DNA of 64,000 nucleotides from Yamagishiella unicocca. Lineage: Eukaryota; Chlorophyta; Chlorophyceae; Chlamydomonadales; Volvocaceae. A program made the position numbers and the translations under genes. Below the pieces are notes generated by a model. That model ran no database searches and was not told the DNA's origin. It saw only the letters and a list, made by a program, of their open reading frames with translations. Where the stretch lies: assembly GCA_003116995.1 (NCBI GenBank), contig BDSL01000020.1, forward strand, positions 1,116,001 to 1,180,000, given 5' to 3'. Below, one piece after another: positions 11,470-22,925 of the stretch (positions are counted from its first letter, which is position 1; each line of letters begins with the position of its first letter).

Positions 11470-12110
11470 GGCGGGACACCATTGATGGACTGCGTTAGTT
11501 GATTATTCTTGATGACTGTTTATTACGTGCAAGCATCGTATTCCATCCCGCGTGCGATACGAGTGACCCCCCTTTACGTGCACCTCCCTCATCCACGCAG
11601 CTCCCCCCGGGACCCGCACCTACATACATAACTTACCCTGCATGTAGAAGGCCACCAGCAGGTGGGCAGAGGGTGGGCAGATCGATGGCCTGCCTCGCCA
11701 CCCTTGCAGGCGCACGCAGGTCCTTGCAGCAGGGAGCTCCGGCCGGGGCGCAGTCGCACGTAGGTCTCGAGCGATGATGAGCAGGAGATCTCGGGCGACG
11801 TAGGGCGGGTGGCAGGATTGGAGGGGGAGGAAGTGGGGGCACTTAGTTGGTGCACGGTGCGCAACGGTCGGTGACGTGTACGTATAGGGCCTGGCACGCG
11901 CACAGGGAATGCCGGGCGGGATGAAGGGCGGGGCAAGGCATCTGCTGCACCGAAGGCTGGATCGGTGCTGTGAGAAAGATGGCTGCTGAAGGCTGGGGGC
12001 TGACTGGTGGCTGACGCTGAAGGGTTGCCCGTGGCTGCTGGCTGCTAGCTGAAGTACTGGCTGATGAGCAGTGCAGCAGATACCTTGCCCCACCCGATCG
12101 ATCCTCTACT
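11470..12110. repeat. composite repeat, copy B
   Basis: Left part GGGACACCATTGATG, then GTGACCCCCCTTTACGTGCA and GGGACCCGCACCTACATA, then the same body as copy A, ending at CAGCAGATACCTTGCCCCAC. More diverged than copies D and E. Confidence 0.7.
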
Positions 12111-12659
12111 GAAGGTACCCAAAAGCCACGTGGCTGGCAGGCCAACGAAGGTTTCCCGCCGAACGTGACCTTACTTCACCGTCACTGGCCAAGTAGTGGC
12201 CTGCCTGCCCTGGCCATACGTACGTACCTCACCCCCAAACCGAAACCCATCGGGCCACCCCCGGGCCCGGACTCAGATGTGCGTACCTTGCCGTACAGTG
12301 TGCCTGCCCAGTAATGTCGCTGCAGTCGGGATCGAGTTGCCGCCGGTCGCAGTGGTAGCAACGGCGGCGCTTCTCGTCATCGCCGCATCACCAGCGCCTG
12401 AAAAACGCTCCGCCGCCTGTAATCCCCGGGGAGCAAGCCGTGTTTTGGTTTGGTTAGCAATGTGTGGGTTGGTAACGTAGGTGACCATGAGAAAGCGCAC
12501 AAACTATGCTGTACCCACCTGTCAAGATAATTTTGCGTACGTGCTTGTCCCAAAGGTCTCCAGAATGGGTCACCTCAACTACTGCAGGCAAAGAGCCAGT
12601 TGCCGTACGCTGTCCACCCTGACCACCTCCCCGCATAAGGTCCCTGACCCACCTCCCCT
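12110..12659. other. spacer between repeat copies, no gene seen
   Basis: Short open frames are present, but none has splice-compatible partners or a recognisable domain. The piece near 12280-12400 resembles the sequence at 14700-14800 (TGCCCA(G/A)TAA(T/C)GTCG and GCCGCATCACC), so it belongs to the repeat block. Confidence 0.45.
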
Positions 12660-13350
12660 TCCCAACACATGGCGTATCTGCGGGACATCATTGATGAGGA
12701 CTGCGTTAGTTGAATTGCGTTTATTACGCACCAGCATCGATTGTATTCCATCCCGCGTGCTTGAACAAGTGACCCCCTACCTTAATTTACGCTGTCAACA
12801 TCGTGCACCCCCTACCTCAACCCCCCCAGGACCCGCACCTACGTACATACCTCACCTTGAGATGGTCACCAGCAGCAGGTGGGAGCTCCGGCGGGGCGCA
12901 CTAGTTGCACGTACGTAGGTCTCGAGCGAGCGACGAACGGAGAGCAGGAGAGCTCGGGCGAGCGATGTCGGGTGGCAAAATTGGAGCGGGGGGGTAGGAA
13001 GTGGGGGCATGTAGTTAGTGCACGGTGCACAGCGGTGACGTGTACGTATGGGGCTTGGCACATGCATACACAGGTAGGGAACGCCGGGACGAACGAAGTA
13101 AGGGCGGAGCAAGGCATCCGCTGCACCGAAGGCTGGACTACGTACTGCGTGCTGCACGAAAGCTGGCTGCTGAACTAACGCTGCGGGGGTTGCTGACGGG
13201 CGGCTGACGCTGCTGGAGGGTTGGCTGGCTGGCTGGCTGAAGTACTGGCTGCGCAGTGCAGCAGATACCTTGCCCCACGCACCCGATCGATTCTCCACGG
13301 CAGGCGTGCACGTCGGTTGCGAGCAATATGTCCCCAACCTGACCTTACTT
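12660..13350. repeat. composite repeat, copy C
   Basis: Contains GCGGGACATCATTGATGAGG, CAGGACCCGCACCTACGTAC, the body shared with copy A, and the end GCAGATACCTTGCCCCACGC. The right flank GCAATATGTCCCCAACCT is shared with copies D and E. Confidence 0.75.
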
Positions 13351-13574
13351 GTCGCTGGCCAGCCACAACATTACGACGGTGCGTACCTTGCCGCCGCATC
13401 ACCAGGAACGAATACACCTGCTACCAAGAGTGTCTCCGGGCCGCCTGTGTTGGCAAGAAGCACTAGCTAGCGTGCAAATAGTCAGGGTTGCCGAACACGT
13501 ACGTGACACGAGCAGTAGGCAAGACCGACACAATCGGGAAGCCTTAACGTCTGTACACATGGCATACGGCACAG

Positions 13575-13870
13575 CCCGCGCATAAGGTCCCTGACCCCCC
13601 AGCACATGGATGGCCTGAGCCACAGCCCGCGCATAAGGTCCCTGACCCCCCAGCACATGGCCAAAGCCACAGCCCGCGCATAAGGTCCCTGACTCCCCAT
13701 CCAGCACATGGCCTGAGCCACAGCCCGCCCTGACCCCCCAGCACATGGCCTGAGCCACAGCCCGCGCATAAGGTCCCTGACCCCCCAGCACATGGCATAC
13801 GCCACAGCCCCCGCATAAGGTCCCTGACCCCCCAGCACATGGCCTGAGCCACAGCCCGCGCATAAGGTCC
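13575..13870. repeat. 47-bp satellite array 2
   Basis: Second array of the same 47-bp unit. CATAAGGTCCCTGAC starts at 13581, 13632 (51, with a four-base insertion), 13679, 13767 (after a shortened unit), 13814 and 13861. Orientation is the same as the right half of array 1, and no inversion is seen here. Confidence 0.9.
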
Positions 13871-13899
13871 CTGGTGTCCAGAAGCCGCGGCGGCTAAGC

Positions 13900-14700
13900 T
13901 TACGACGGCGGCAGCTGCTTGCCACCGCCGAACCGGTGCTGGCGGAAGTCCCCCGGAGCGCAGGATATCTGCGGGACACCATTGATGAGGACTGCGTTAG
14001 TTGATTTGCGATGAATGCTTATTACGCGCCAGCATCATATTCCACCCCGTGTGCTTCGATCAAGTGACCCCCCTTCATTTACGGTGATAACATCATGCAC
14101 CTCTCTCATCCCCCCCCCCAGGACCCGCACCTACATATCTTACCTACCTTAGGTGGTCACCAGCAGCGGGTAGGCGGCGGTTGCAGTGCCGAGTATGATG
14201 GAACTCCTCTCCGGTCCTTGCAGGCGCAGATCCTCGCAGCAGACAGAAAGCTCCGGCCGGGGCGCAGTTGCACGTAGTCCTCGAGCGACGAACGAAGAGC
14301 AGGAGAGCTCGGGCGATGTAGGCAGGGTGGCAAAATGGATACGGAGTGGGAGGGAGTGGGGGCATGTAATAGTAGTTGGTGCACGGTGCACAACGGTGAC
14401 GTGTTTGGCACAAAGGGAACGCCGGGACAAAGGGTGGGCCAAGGTATCCGCTGCACTGAAGGCTGGATTACTGTACTGCTGCAAGAAAGCTGGCTGCTGA
14501 AGGCTGCGCGGGTGGCTGACGGGTGGCTGACGCTGAAGGTTTGGCTGGCTGGCTGAAGTACTGGCTGAGCAGTGCAGCAGATACCTTGCCCTGCCCGATC
14601 GATTCTCCATGGCAGGCGTGTACATACGTCGCTCGGTTGCGATCGAGCAATATGTCCCCAACCTAACCTTACTTGTTGCTGGCTAGCCACAACCTTACAA
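13900..14700. repeat. composite repeat, copy D (left copy of a ~1.64-kb duplication)
   Basis: Nearly identical to 15540-16345 at an offset of about 1,644 bases. Both carry the left part with GGAAGTCCCCCGGAGCGCAG, the shortened body with ATGGATACGGAGTGGGAGGG, and the right end CTTACTTGTTGCTGGCTAGC. Confidence 0.85.
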
Positions 14701-14833
14701 CTGTGCGTACCTTGCCTACCTTACTTTCCGCCTGCCCAATAACGTCGTTGCGGTCGAACTCGAGTTGCCGCCGCCCGCAGCGGCAGCAACGGCGCTTCTC
14801 TTTGCCGCCGCATCACCATAGAGTTGCCGCCGC

Positions 14834-17800
14834 ATCACCAGCGTATTGGAGGAGTACGAGCAGGGGAAGTGGGGGGGAGGAGGGCAGAGAGGACACAGGA
14901 ATTAGAATAGGGATGAGGAGGGCAAGGATAGAGGCGTTTGGAAGAATCTACGCGATGGAAACTGCAATTGCGACGGTGGCGGTCTTCCAGCGGCCACCCT
15001 GCATGGCGACAACCTTCTGACACGCCATAACTGCTCCGCCGTGGTAAATACCCAACACCTTCGCGCTTCCTACCTTCCAGAAATTTCATCTGCAATAATG
15101 GCCGTGGGCGCGCGACAGGGTACTGGGCTTAAGTACGTCCTCCCCCGGAGTCTATCTTGGGCCGTGTGCTCGGCCGCACAGCCGCCCGTGCGGCGCCTTC
15201 CGGAGGCACGAAGGCATGCCTGCCTACGTGCCTCCAGTCTCAGCCCTGGACCAGCGGTGGAGGAGGATTGGAGGAGGAGGAGGAGGAGTACGAGCAGGGG
15301 AAGTGGGGGGGGGAGGGCAGCGGGGACACAGGAATTAGAATAGGGATGAGGAGGGCAAGGATAGAGGCGTTCGGAAGAATTTACGCGATGGAAACTGCAA
15401 TTGCGATGGTGGCGGTCTTCCAGCAGCAACCCTGCATGGCGACAACCTTCCCTGAGCAAGCACACTACCTTGACAGGACTCCGCGACGGCCAAAGAAGCT
15501 CCTCCGTGGTGGGGGTCTGGTGTCCAGAAGCCGCGGCGGCTAAGCTTACGACGGCGGCAGCTGCTTGCCACCGCCGAACCGGTGCTGGCGGAAGTCCCCC
15601 GGAGCGCAGGATATCTGCGGGACACCATTGATGAGGACTGCGTTAGTTGATTTGCGATGAACGCTTATTACGCGCCAGCATCATATTCCACCCCGTGTGC
15701 TTCGAACAAGTGACCCCCCTTCATTTACGGTGATAACATCATGCACCTCTCTCATCCCCCCCCAGGACCCGCACCTACATATCTCACATACCTTAGGTGG
15801 TCACCAGCAGCGGGTAGGCGGCGGTTGCAGTGCCGAGTATGATGGAACTCCTCTCCGGTCCTTGCAGGCGCAGATCCTCGCAGCAGACAGAAAGCTCCGG
15901 CCGGGGCGCAGTTGCACGTAGTCCTCGAGCGACGAACGAAGAGCAGGAGAGCTCGGGCGATGTAGGCAGGGTGGCAAAATGGATACGGAGTGGGAGGGAG
16001 TGGGGGCATGTAATAGTAGTTGGTGCACGGTGCACAATGGTGACGTGTTTGGCACAAAGGGAACGCCGGGACAAAGGGTGGGCCAAGGTATCCGCTGCAC
16101 TGAAGGCTGGATTACTGTACTGCTGCAAGAAAGCTGGCTGCTGAAGGCTGCGCGGGTGGCTGACGGGTGGCTGACGCTGAAGGTTTGGCTGGCTGGCTGA
16201 AGTACTGGCTGAGCAGTGCAGCAGAAACCTTGCCCCGCCCGATCGATTCTCCACGGCAGGCGTGTACGTCGCTCGGTTGCGATCGAGCAATATGTCCCCA
16301 ACCTAACCTTACTTGTTGCTGGCTAGCCACAACCTTACAACTGTGCGTACCTTGCTTACCTTACTTTCCGCCTGCCCAATAACGTCGTTGTGGTCGAACT
16401 CGAGTTGCCGCCGCCCGCAGCGGCAGCAACGGCGCTTCTCTTTGCCGCCGCATCACCATAGAGTTGCCGCCGCATCACCAGCGTATTGGAGGAGGAGGAG
16501 GAGGAGGAGCAGGGGAAGTGGGGGGGAGGAGGGCAGAGAGGACACAGGAATTAGAATAGGGATGAGGAGGGCAAGGATAGAGGCGTTCGGAAGAATCTAC
16601 GCGATGGAACTGCAATATATAATTGCGACGGTGGCGGTCTTCCAGCGGCCACCCTGCATGGCGACAACCTTCTGACACGCCATAACTGCTTCGTGGTAAA
16701 TACCCAACACCTTCGCGCTTCCTACCTTCCAGAAATTTCATCTGCAATAATGGCCGTGGGCGCGCGACAGGGTACTGGGCTTAACTGAAGTACGTCCTCC
16801 CCCGGAGTCTTGGGCCCTGTGCTCGCTCGGCCGCACAGCCCGTGCGGCGCCTTCCCACACGAAGGCATGCCTGCCTACGTGCCTCCAGTCTCAGCCCCGG
16901 ACCAGCGGTGGAGGAGGATTATTGGAGGAGGAGGAGGAGGAGGAGGAGGCGGAGGAGGAGCAGGGAAAGTGGGGGGGACGAGGGCAGAGGGGACACAGGA
17001 ATTAAATTAGGGATGAGGAGGGCAAGGATAGAGGCGTTCGGAAGAATCTACGCGATGGAACTGCAATATATAATTGCGACGGTGGCGGTCTTCCAGCGGC
17101 CACCCTGCATGGCGACAACCTTCTGACACGCCATAACTGCTCCGTGGTAAATACCCAACACCTTCGCGCTTCCTACCTTCCAGAAATTTCATCTGCAATA
17201 ATGGCCGTGGGCGCGCGACAGGGTACTGGGCTTAAGTACGTCCTCCCCCGGAGTCTTGGGCCCTGTGCTCGGCCGCACAGCCCGTGGGCCCTGTGCTCGG
17301 CCGCACAGCCCGTGCGGCGCCTTCCCACACGAAGGCATGCCTGCCTACGTGCCTCCAGTCTCAGCCCCGGACCAGCGGTGGAGGAGGATTATTGGAGGAG
17401 GAGGAGGAGGAGGAGGAGGAGGAGCAGGGAAAGTGGGGGGGACGAGGGCAGAGGGGACACAGGAATTAGAATAGGGATGAGGAGGGCAAGGATAGAGGCG
17501 TTCGGAAGAATCTACGCGATGGAACTGCAATATATAATTGCGACGGTGGCGGTCTTCCAGCGGCCACCCTGCATGGCGACAACCTTCTGACACGCCATAA
17601 CTGCTCCGTGGTAAATACCCAACACCTTCGCGCTTCCTACCTTCCAGAAATTTCATCTGCAATAATGGCCGTGGGCGCGCGACAGGGTACTGGGCTTAAG
17701 TACGTCCTCCCCCGGAGTCTTGGGCCCTGTGCTCGGCCGCACAGCCCGTGGGCCCTGTGCTCGGCCGCACAGCCCGTGCGGCGCCTTCCCACACGAAGGC

Positions 17801-19290
17801 ATGCCTGCCTACGTGCCTCCAGTCTCAGCCCCGGACCAGCGGTGGAGGAGGATTATTGGAGGAGGAGGAGGAGGAGGAGGAGGAGGAGCAGGGAAAGTGG
17901 GGGGGACGAGGGCAGAGGGGACACAGGAATTAGAATAGGGATGAGGAGGGCAAGGATAGAGGCGTTCGGAAGAATCTACGCGATGGAACTGCAATATATA
18001 ATTGCGACGGTGGCGGTCTTCCAGCGGCCACCCTGCATGGCGACAACCTTCTGACACGCCATAACTGCTCCGTGGTAAATACCCAACACCTTCGCGCTTC
18101 CTACCTTCCAGAAATTTCATCTGCAATAATGGCCGTGGGCGCGCGACAGGGTACTGGGCTTAAGTACGTCCTCCCCCGGAGTCTTGGGCCCTGTGCTCGG
18201 CCGCACAGCCCGTGGGCCCTGTGCTCGGCCGCACAGCCCGTGCGGCGCCTTCCCACACGAAGGCATGCCTGCCTACGTGCCTCCAGTCTCAGCCCCGGAC
18301 CAGCGGTGGAGGAGGATTATTGGAGGAGGAGGAGGAGGAGGAGGAGGAGCAGGGAAAGTGGGGGGGACGAGGGCAGAGGGGACACAGGAATTAAAATAGG
18401 GATGAGGAGGGCAAGGATAGAGGCGTTCGGAAGAATCTACGCGATGGAACTGCAATATATAATTGCGACGGTGGCGGTCTTCCAGCGGCCACCCTGCATG
18501 GCGACAACCTTCTGACACGCCATAACTGCTCCGTGGTAAATACCCAACACCTTCGCGCTTCCTACCTTCCAGAAATTTCATCTGCAATAATGGCCGTGGG
18601 CGCGCGACAGGGTACTGGGCTTAAGTACGTCCTCCCCCGGAGTCTTGGGCCCTGTGCTCGGCCGCACAGCCCGTGGGCCCTGTGCTCGGCCGCACAGCCC
18701 GTGGGCCCTGTGCTCGGCCGCACAGCCCGTGCGGCGCCTTCCCACACGAAGGCATGCCTGCCTACGTGCCTCCAGTCTCAGCCCCGGACCAGCGGTGGAG
18801 GAGGATTATTGGAGGAGGAGGAGGAGGAGGAGGAGGAGGAGGAGCAGGGAAAGTGGGGGGGACGAGGGCAGAGGGGACACAGGAATTAAAATAGGGATGA
18901 GGAGGGCAAGGATAGAGGCGTTCGGAAGAATCTACGCGATGGAACTGCAATATATAATTGCGACGGTGGCGGTCTTCCAGCGGCCACCCTGCATGGCGAC
19001 AACCTTCTGACACGCCATAACTGCTCCGTGGTAAATACCCAACACCTTCGCGCTTCCTACCTTCCAGAAATTTCATCTGCAATAATGGCCGTGGGCGCGC
19101 GACAGGGTACTGGGCTTAAGTACGTCCTCCCCCGGAGTCTTGGGCCCTGTGCTCGGCCGCACAGCCCGTGGGCCCTGTGCTCGGCCGCACAGCCCGTGCG
19201 GCGCCTTCCCACACGAAGGCATGCCTGCCTACGTGCCTCCAGTCTCAGCCCCGGACCAGCGGTGGAGGAGGATTATTGGAGGAGGAGGAG
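14834..19290. repeat. ~464-bp tandem array with nested repeats, interrupted once
   Basis: CATAACTGCTCCGTGGTAAA or a close variant recurs near 15027, 16681, 17132, 17596, 18060, 18521 and 19016, giving periods of 464, 464, 461 and 495 in the right half. Each unit holds an (AGG)n tract of variable length, a block ATGGAACTGCAATATATAAT, and one to three copies of a 28-bp sub-repeat TGGGCCCTGTGCTCGGCCGC. The array is interrupted at about 15450-16470 by composite copy E. A plus open frame of about 148 codons and a minus frame of about 105 codons repeat in each unit. I see no domain in either, and their conservation is explained by the near identity of the units. Confidence 0.9.
15540..16345. repeat. 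composite repeat, copy E (right copy of the ~1.64-kb duplication)
   Basis: Matches copy D with very few substitutions. It sits between two pieces of the ~464-bp array, so the duplication included array sequence on at least one side. Confidence 0.85.
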
Positions 19291-19680
19291 GAGGAGGAAG
19301 TGGGGGGGTAGGAAGTGGGGGCATGTAGTTAGTGCACGGTGCACAGCGGTGACGTGTACGCACGTATGGGGCTTGGCACATGCATACACAGGTAGGGAAC
19401 GCCGGGACGAACGAAGTAAGGGCGGAGCAAGGCATCCGCTGCACCAAAGGCTGGACTACGCACGTACTGCTGCACGAAAGCTGGCTGCTGAACGCTGCGG
19501 GGGTTGCTGACGGGCGGCTGATGCCGCTGCTGGAGGGTTGGCTGGCTGGCTGGCTGATGAAGTACTGGCTGAGCAGTGCAGCAGATACCTTGCCCCACGC
19601 ACCCGCCGATCGATCCTCCACGGTAGGCGTGCACGCACGCACGTCGGTTGCGAGCAGTATGTCCCCAGCCAAGCAACCAG
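19290..19680. repeat. composite repeat, copy F, fused to the 464-bp array
   Basis: The (GGA)n tract of the last array unit passes directly into GTGGGGGGGTAGGAAGTGGG of the composite repeat. The body then continues to GCAGATACCTTGCCCCACGC. The join lies in purine-rich sequence common to both families. Confidence 0.8.
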
Positions 19681-20039
19681 ACCTACCTCACTTACTTGTT
19701 GGACGTGATGGCTCGATCGCTCTGTGCGTGTACGTAAGCGATGGCCCGAGTAAGCGATCTGTCTGTCCAGCAAGTAGCGTCGTGACCGTGTCAAACAAGC
19801 GTTGAAGCAAAGTAGTAGTAATCATGTAACGCACGAGAAAGCCGCCGCGCGCTCGCTCATTCTTGGGAACACGGGAAGACGCTCATGATTGGGTTGCCGG
19901 TTCACTTCATAACGCACGGACGGGGCAGCACGAGCGAATGATGAAAACGCCATCGTAATGGCAATGGTATATATCGCGATTTAGCCTGAATGATCATAAA
20001 AGGGATTTGCAGAAGCACCGTCAGCTTTTGCGCGCGAAA
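19681..20039. other. unique-looking intergenic sequence
   Basis: No gene or repeat seen. More AT-rich than the satellite block to its left. Confidence 0.4.
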
Positions 20040-21250
20040 GCAGCGTCGCCGTAAAGATGCGCGCATGCCGTTCCACAAAAGGATTAGGTCACATCATCAA
20101 AGCAGATAGAGGCCAAACCGCACAAATGCATGAACACGAAGGCAGTGCAGTCCAGCGTAGCCGCCGGCGCAGCAGTCAGCAGGCGCTGAGATAGACAGCA
20201 GCAGCTCGTCCGGTGATTCAGGACCCTACCTATCGGTTTACTTGCGAGTGATAGCGTCGAACAGACTGAACTAACCCTAGAACTCACCTTGATAAAGGAA
20301 ACGCCTTGCAAATCAAGACGCCTGCAGCCTTGTTTTGGTTACTGTACTGAGGTCGGTCTTGTAAGGCAGAAATAGACGAGAAGGCGTCGAGCCCTGGTAT
20401 CAGGTGTCGGCGGGTGAAGTCCGCATAAAGTCAGCTTTTATTTGCGAAAGCAGAGTCGCCGTAAACATGCGCGCATGCATGCCGTTCCACAAAAAGATTC
20501 ACATCACCAAAGCAGAGCGAGGCCAAATAAACCGCATATATAAATGCATGAATATGAAGGCAGTGCAGCGCAGCGCAGTCAAGCGCTGCTGAGACAGCAG
20601 CAGCTCGTCCGGTGTATCCGGACCATATCGGTTTACTTGCGAGTGATATATAGCGTCAACCAGACTGAACTCTTGAACCCACCTTGATAAAGGAGACGCC
20701 TTGCAAATTAAGACGCCTACAGCCGGGTTTTGGTGGTCGGTTACTGTACTGAGCGAGGTCGGTCTTGGAAGGCAGAAATAGACGAGAAGGCGTCGAGCCC
20801 TGGTATCGCGATTCACACTGAACGGAATTTGCAGGTGTGAAGCAAGTCAGCATAAAAGTCAGCTTTTGCGAAAGCTGAGTCGCCAGCGGTACAGTTACGC
20901 GCATGCCGCTGCACATCACGAGGTCACCTCAGCTTTGTTGAGTGCAAATGCAGAAGCAAAACCACATAAGCGCAATTCTAGCATACATGACCATGGACGC
21001 AGTGCAGCGTAGCGCAGTCTAGCGCTGGTCGGTCCGGCGGATGCATACATGAGAATATCGCTCGCTCGGTACCCAGTAAAGATAGCGTCGATCAGCCTCA
21101 ACTCACCTTATGATAGAAGCCTCCTGTGTGGATATCAAGGTCCTGTAGCCGGGCTTGGGGGGTCCGCTCCTAAGTCGGTTACTGAAGGCAGAAATAAATG
21201 ACTGGAAGACCTCGCTCGAGGCCCCTTTAGGTTTCGTCCGAGTTGCTGGA
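20040..21250. repeat. three diverged copies of a ~400-430 bp unit
   Basis: Shared blocks recur in order: AAAGTCAGCTTTTG-like, CGCGCATGCCG, CAGTGCAG(C)GTAGC, TTACTTGCGAGTGATA, GAACTCACCTTGATAAAGGA, GCAAATYAAGACGCCT, GGCAGAAATAGACGAGAAGG and GCGTCGAGCCCTGGTATC. Copies lie at about 20040-20440, 20440-20870 and 20870-21250; the last is the most diverged. No coding potential is seen. Confidence 0.75.
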
Positions 21251-22739
21251 GGATGTGAGTTCATTTTGTGATAAGAGGAAGGCGTCCTTGCTCCCTGCTT
21301 ATATACTGTCCAGAACGTTGACTGTGTTACGGCCAGTACAAGTATGGCCGTACAGTAGGATGTGAGAAGGTGACTCCTCATCCGTCTGGGCATGAAGTTC
21401 TTGTAAAGTGTTGCTTCCCCTTCGCGTTTATAGGATGGACACGCCGGCAGCTGCTCGCTGTCGCGGCTGGTTTTCAGCACTTTTCAGCACGCAGAGGTCA
21501 CCATCCCACGCGCGCCGTCCCAAGCACATCTATCCAGTCATGAAAATCCCATTGCACACGGATACTTATGTGTATATCAATGCGTTCGTGCATTCGTTCT
21601 TTGTGTGGTCGGACATGAGGTCGTCAGTAACGCCGGTATGTACAGTACGTACGTAGCTGCGCAAAGGATGCGGATCGTTCGCATCGTCTAAACCTACCGC
21701 ACCTAGGCCGCTTTATTATATTTAGGATTCCTACACCGTCCCTGAACAGGTTTATCAGTGGGGTTCCCTACACGGAGTGTCCCTGAACCGGCTCACTTAC
21801 ATCATCTGGTTTAGGGTCCCGACTCCGCTGTGACCCGCCCCAAACCGGCTCAGATCGATACCCTCGAAGAGCTTAGTCACAACGAAAAAGGCGAAAAACT
21901 GCCCCGTGCGAATAGCTAATAACTACGCATAGCAAAGAAGGATGCAATTGCATCCTTAACAGTGCTAGCGTGCAAGCACTCTTATAACATGTTATGTCAG
22001 CTGCTGGCATTCGTCGGGCTTCGCTTCGTTACCCCCGCGCGGTTCCAAAACTCCTTACGGATGATCGACCCGCCTCCTTTGCACAACCAACGCGCGAGCC
22101 CCGTCGGAGGCCGCCGTGGGGGCGTCTGCTGGGTGGGCTCAGCCCCGGCTCTCATATGGCTTCTGGTGCCTGAGGCCACGGACATACAAGGGCCCCTACC
22201 TCGTCTTGTCCTGGATTCGCCCTTACCTTAGGTCCTGTGCCATGTAATATTTTCAAAACGCGAGAACCTTACGCGAAAACATTCTGATGTGTAAGGCACG
22301 GTGAGCTCGAGCCGCCGCCCCATAGCCGCCTAGCGCTACCTCGCGCGAGAACGATATCACGAACGGGGCCGTGATTGGGGCTTGCCCTTTATTAGAGCAT
22401 ATGACTGGAGAATAATGCTTTCTAGGCAACATGCGTTTGGTTGAAGCGGTCAGGATGCGGTGTCGGAGTGATTTTTGAAATTCGTCTGCACCCTCTGTGT
22501 AGGCCTGCTTCAAGGCTTATCCAAATTCTTGCTAATTCTAAATGCCAGACATCCCGAAAAGCAGTCGGGACTAACAGATCAAGGTGGCTCTGCTGAAAAT
22601 TGCATGTTGCATGTTGTGCTGTGCTACGACAATGGTCTACCAGCGATACTATATTTAACATCGATGCAGACAACCTATGGAATTACTAGCGAAACAACTT
22701 TGAACATCGTTGCAGACAAGTAACCTGTGGAAATTTTCA
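21251..22739. other. intergenic, no gene seen
   Basis: Short open frames only, with no convincing splice partners or domains. AT content is higher than in the gene-rich right half. Confidence 0.4.
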
Positions 22740-22925
22740 ACTCCAGACCCTTGGCACACGCCTATGTTCGACTCTAGTTCCTTGGCACACGCCCACATTC
22801 GACTCTAGTTCCTTGGCACACGCCCACATTCGACTCAAGTTCCTTGGCACACGCCTATGTTCGGCTCTAGTTCCTTGGCACACGCCTACATTCGACTCTA
22901 GTTCCTTGGCACACGCCTAAGTACG
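22740..22925. repeat. 31-bp tandem repeat
   Basis: About six copies of TTCCTTGGCACACGCCTAYR plus TTCGACTCTAG. Variants alternate CCTATG and CCCACAT. Confidence 0.9.

Noticed and set aside
17144..19010. Repeated open frames of 148 and 105 codons in the 464-bp units
   Set aside because: They repeat only because the DNA units repeat. Composition is low-complexity Arg/Pro, there is no domain, and frames on both strands are equally preserved.
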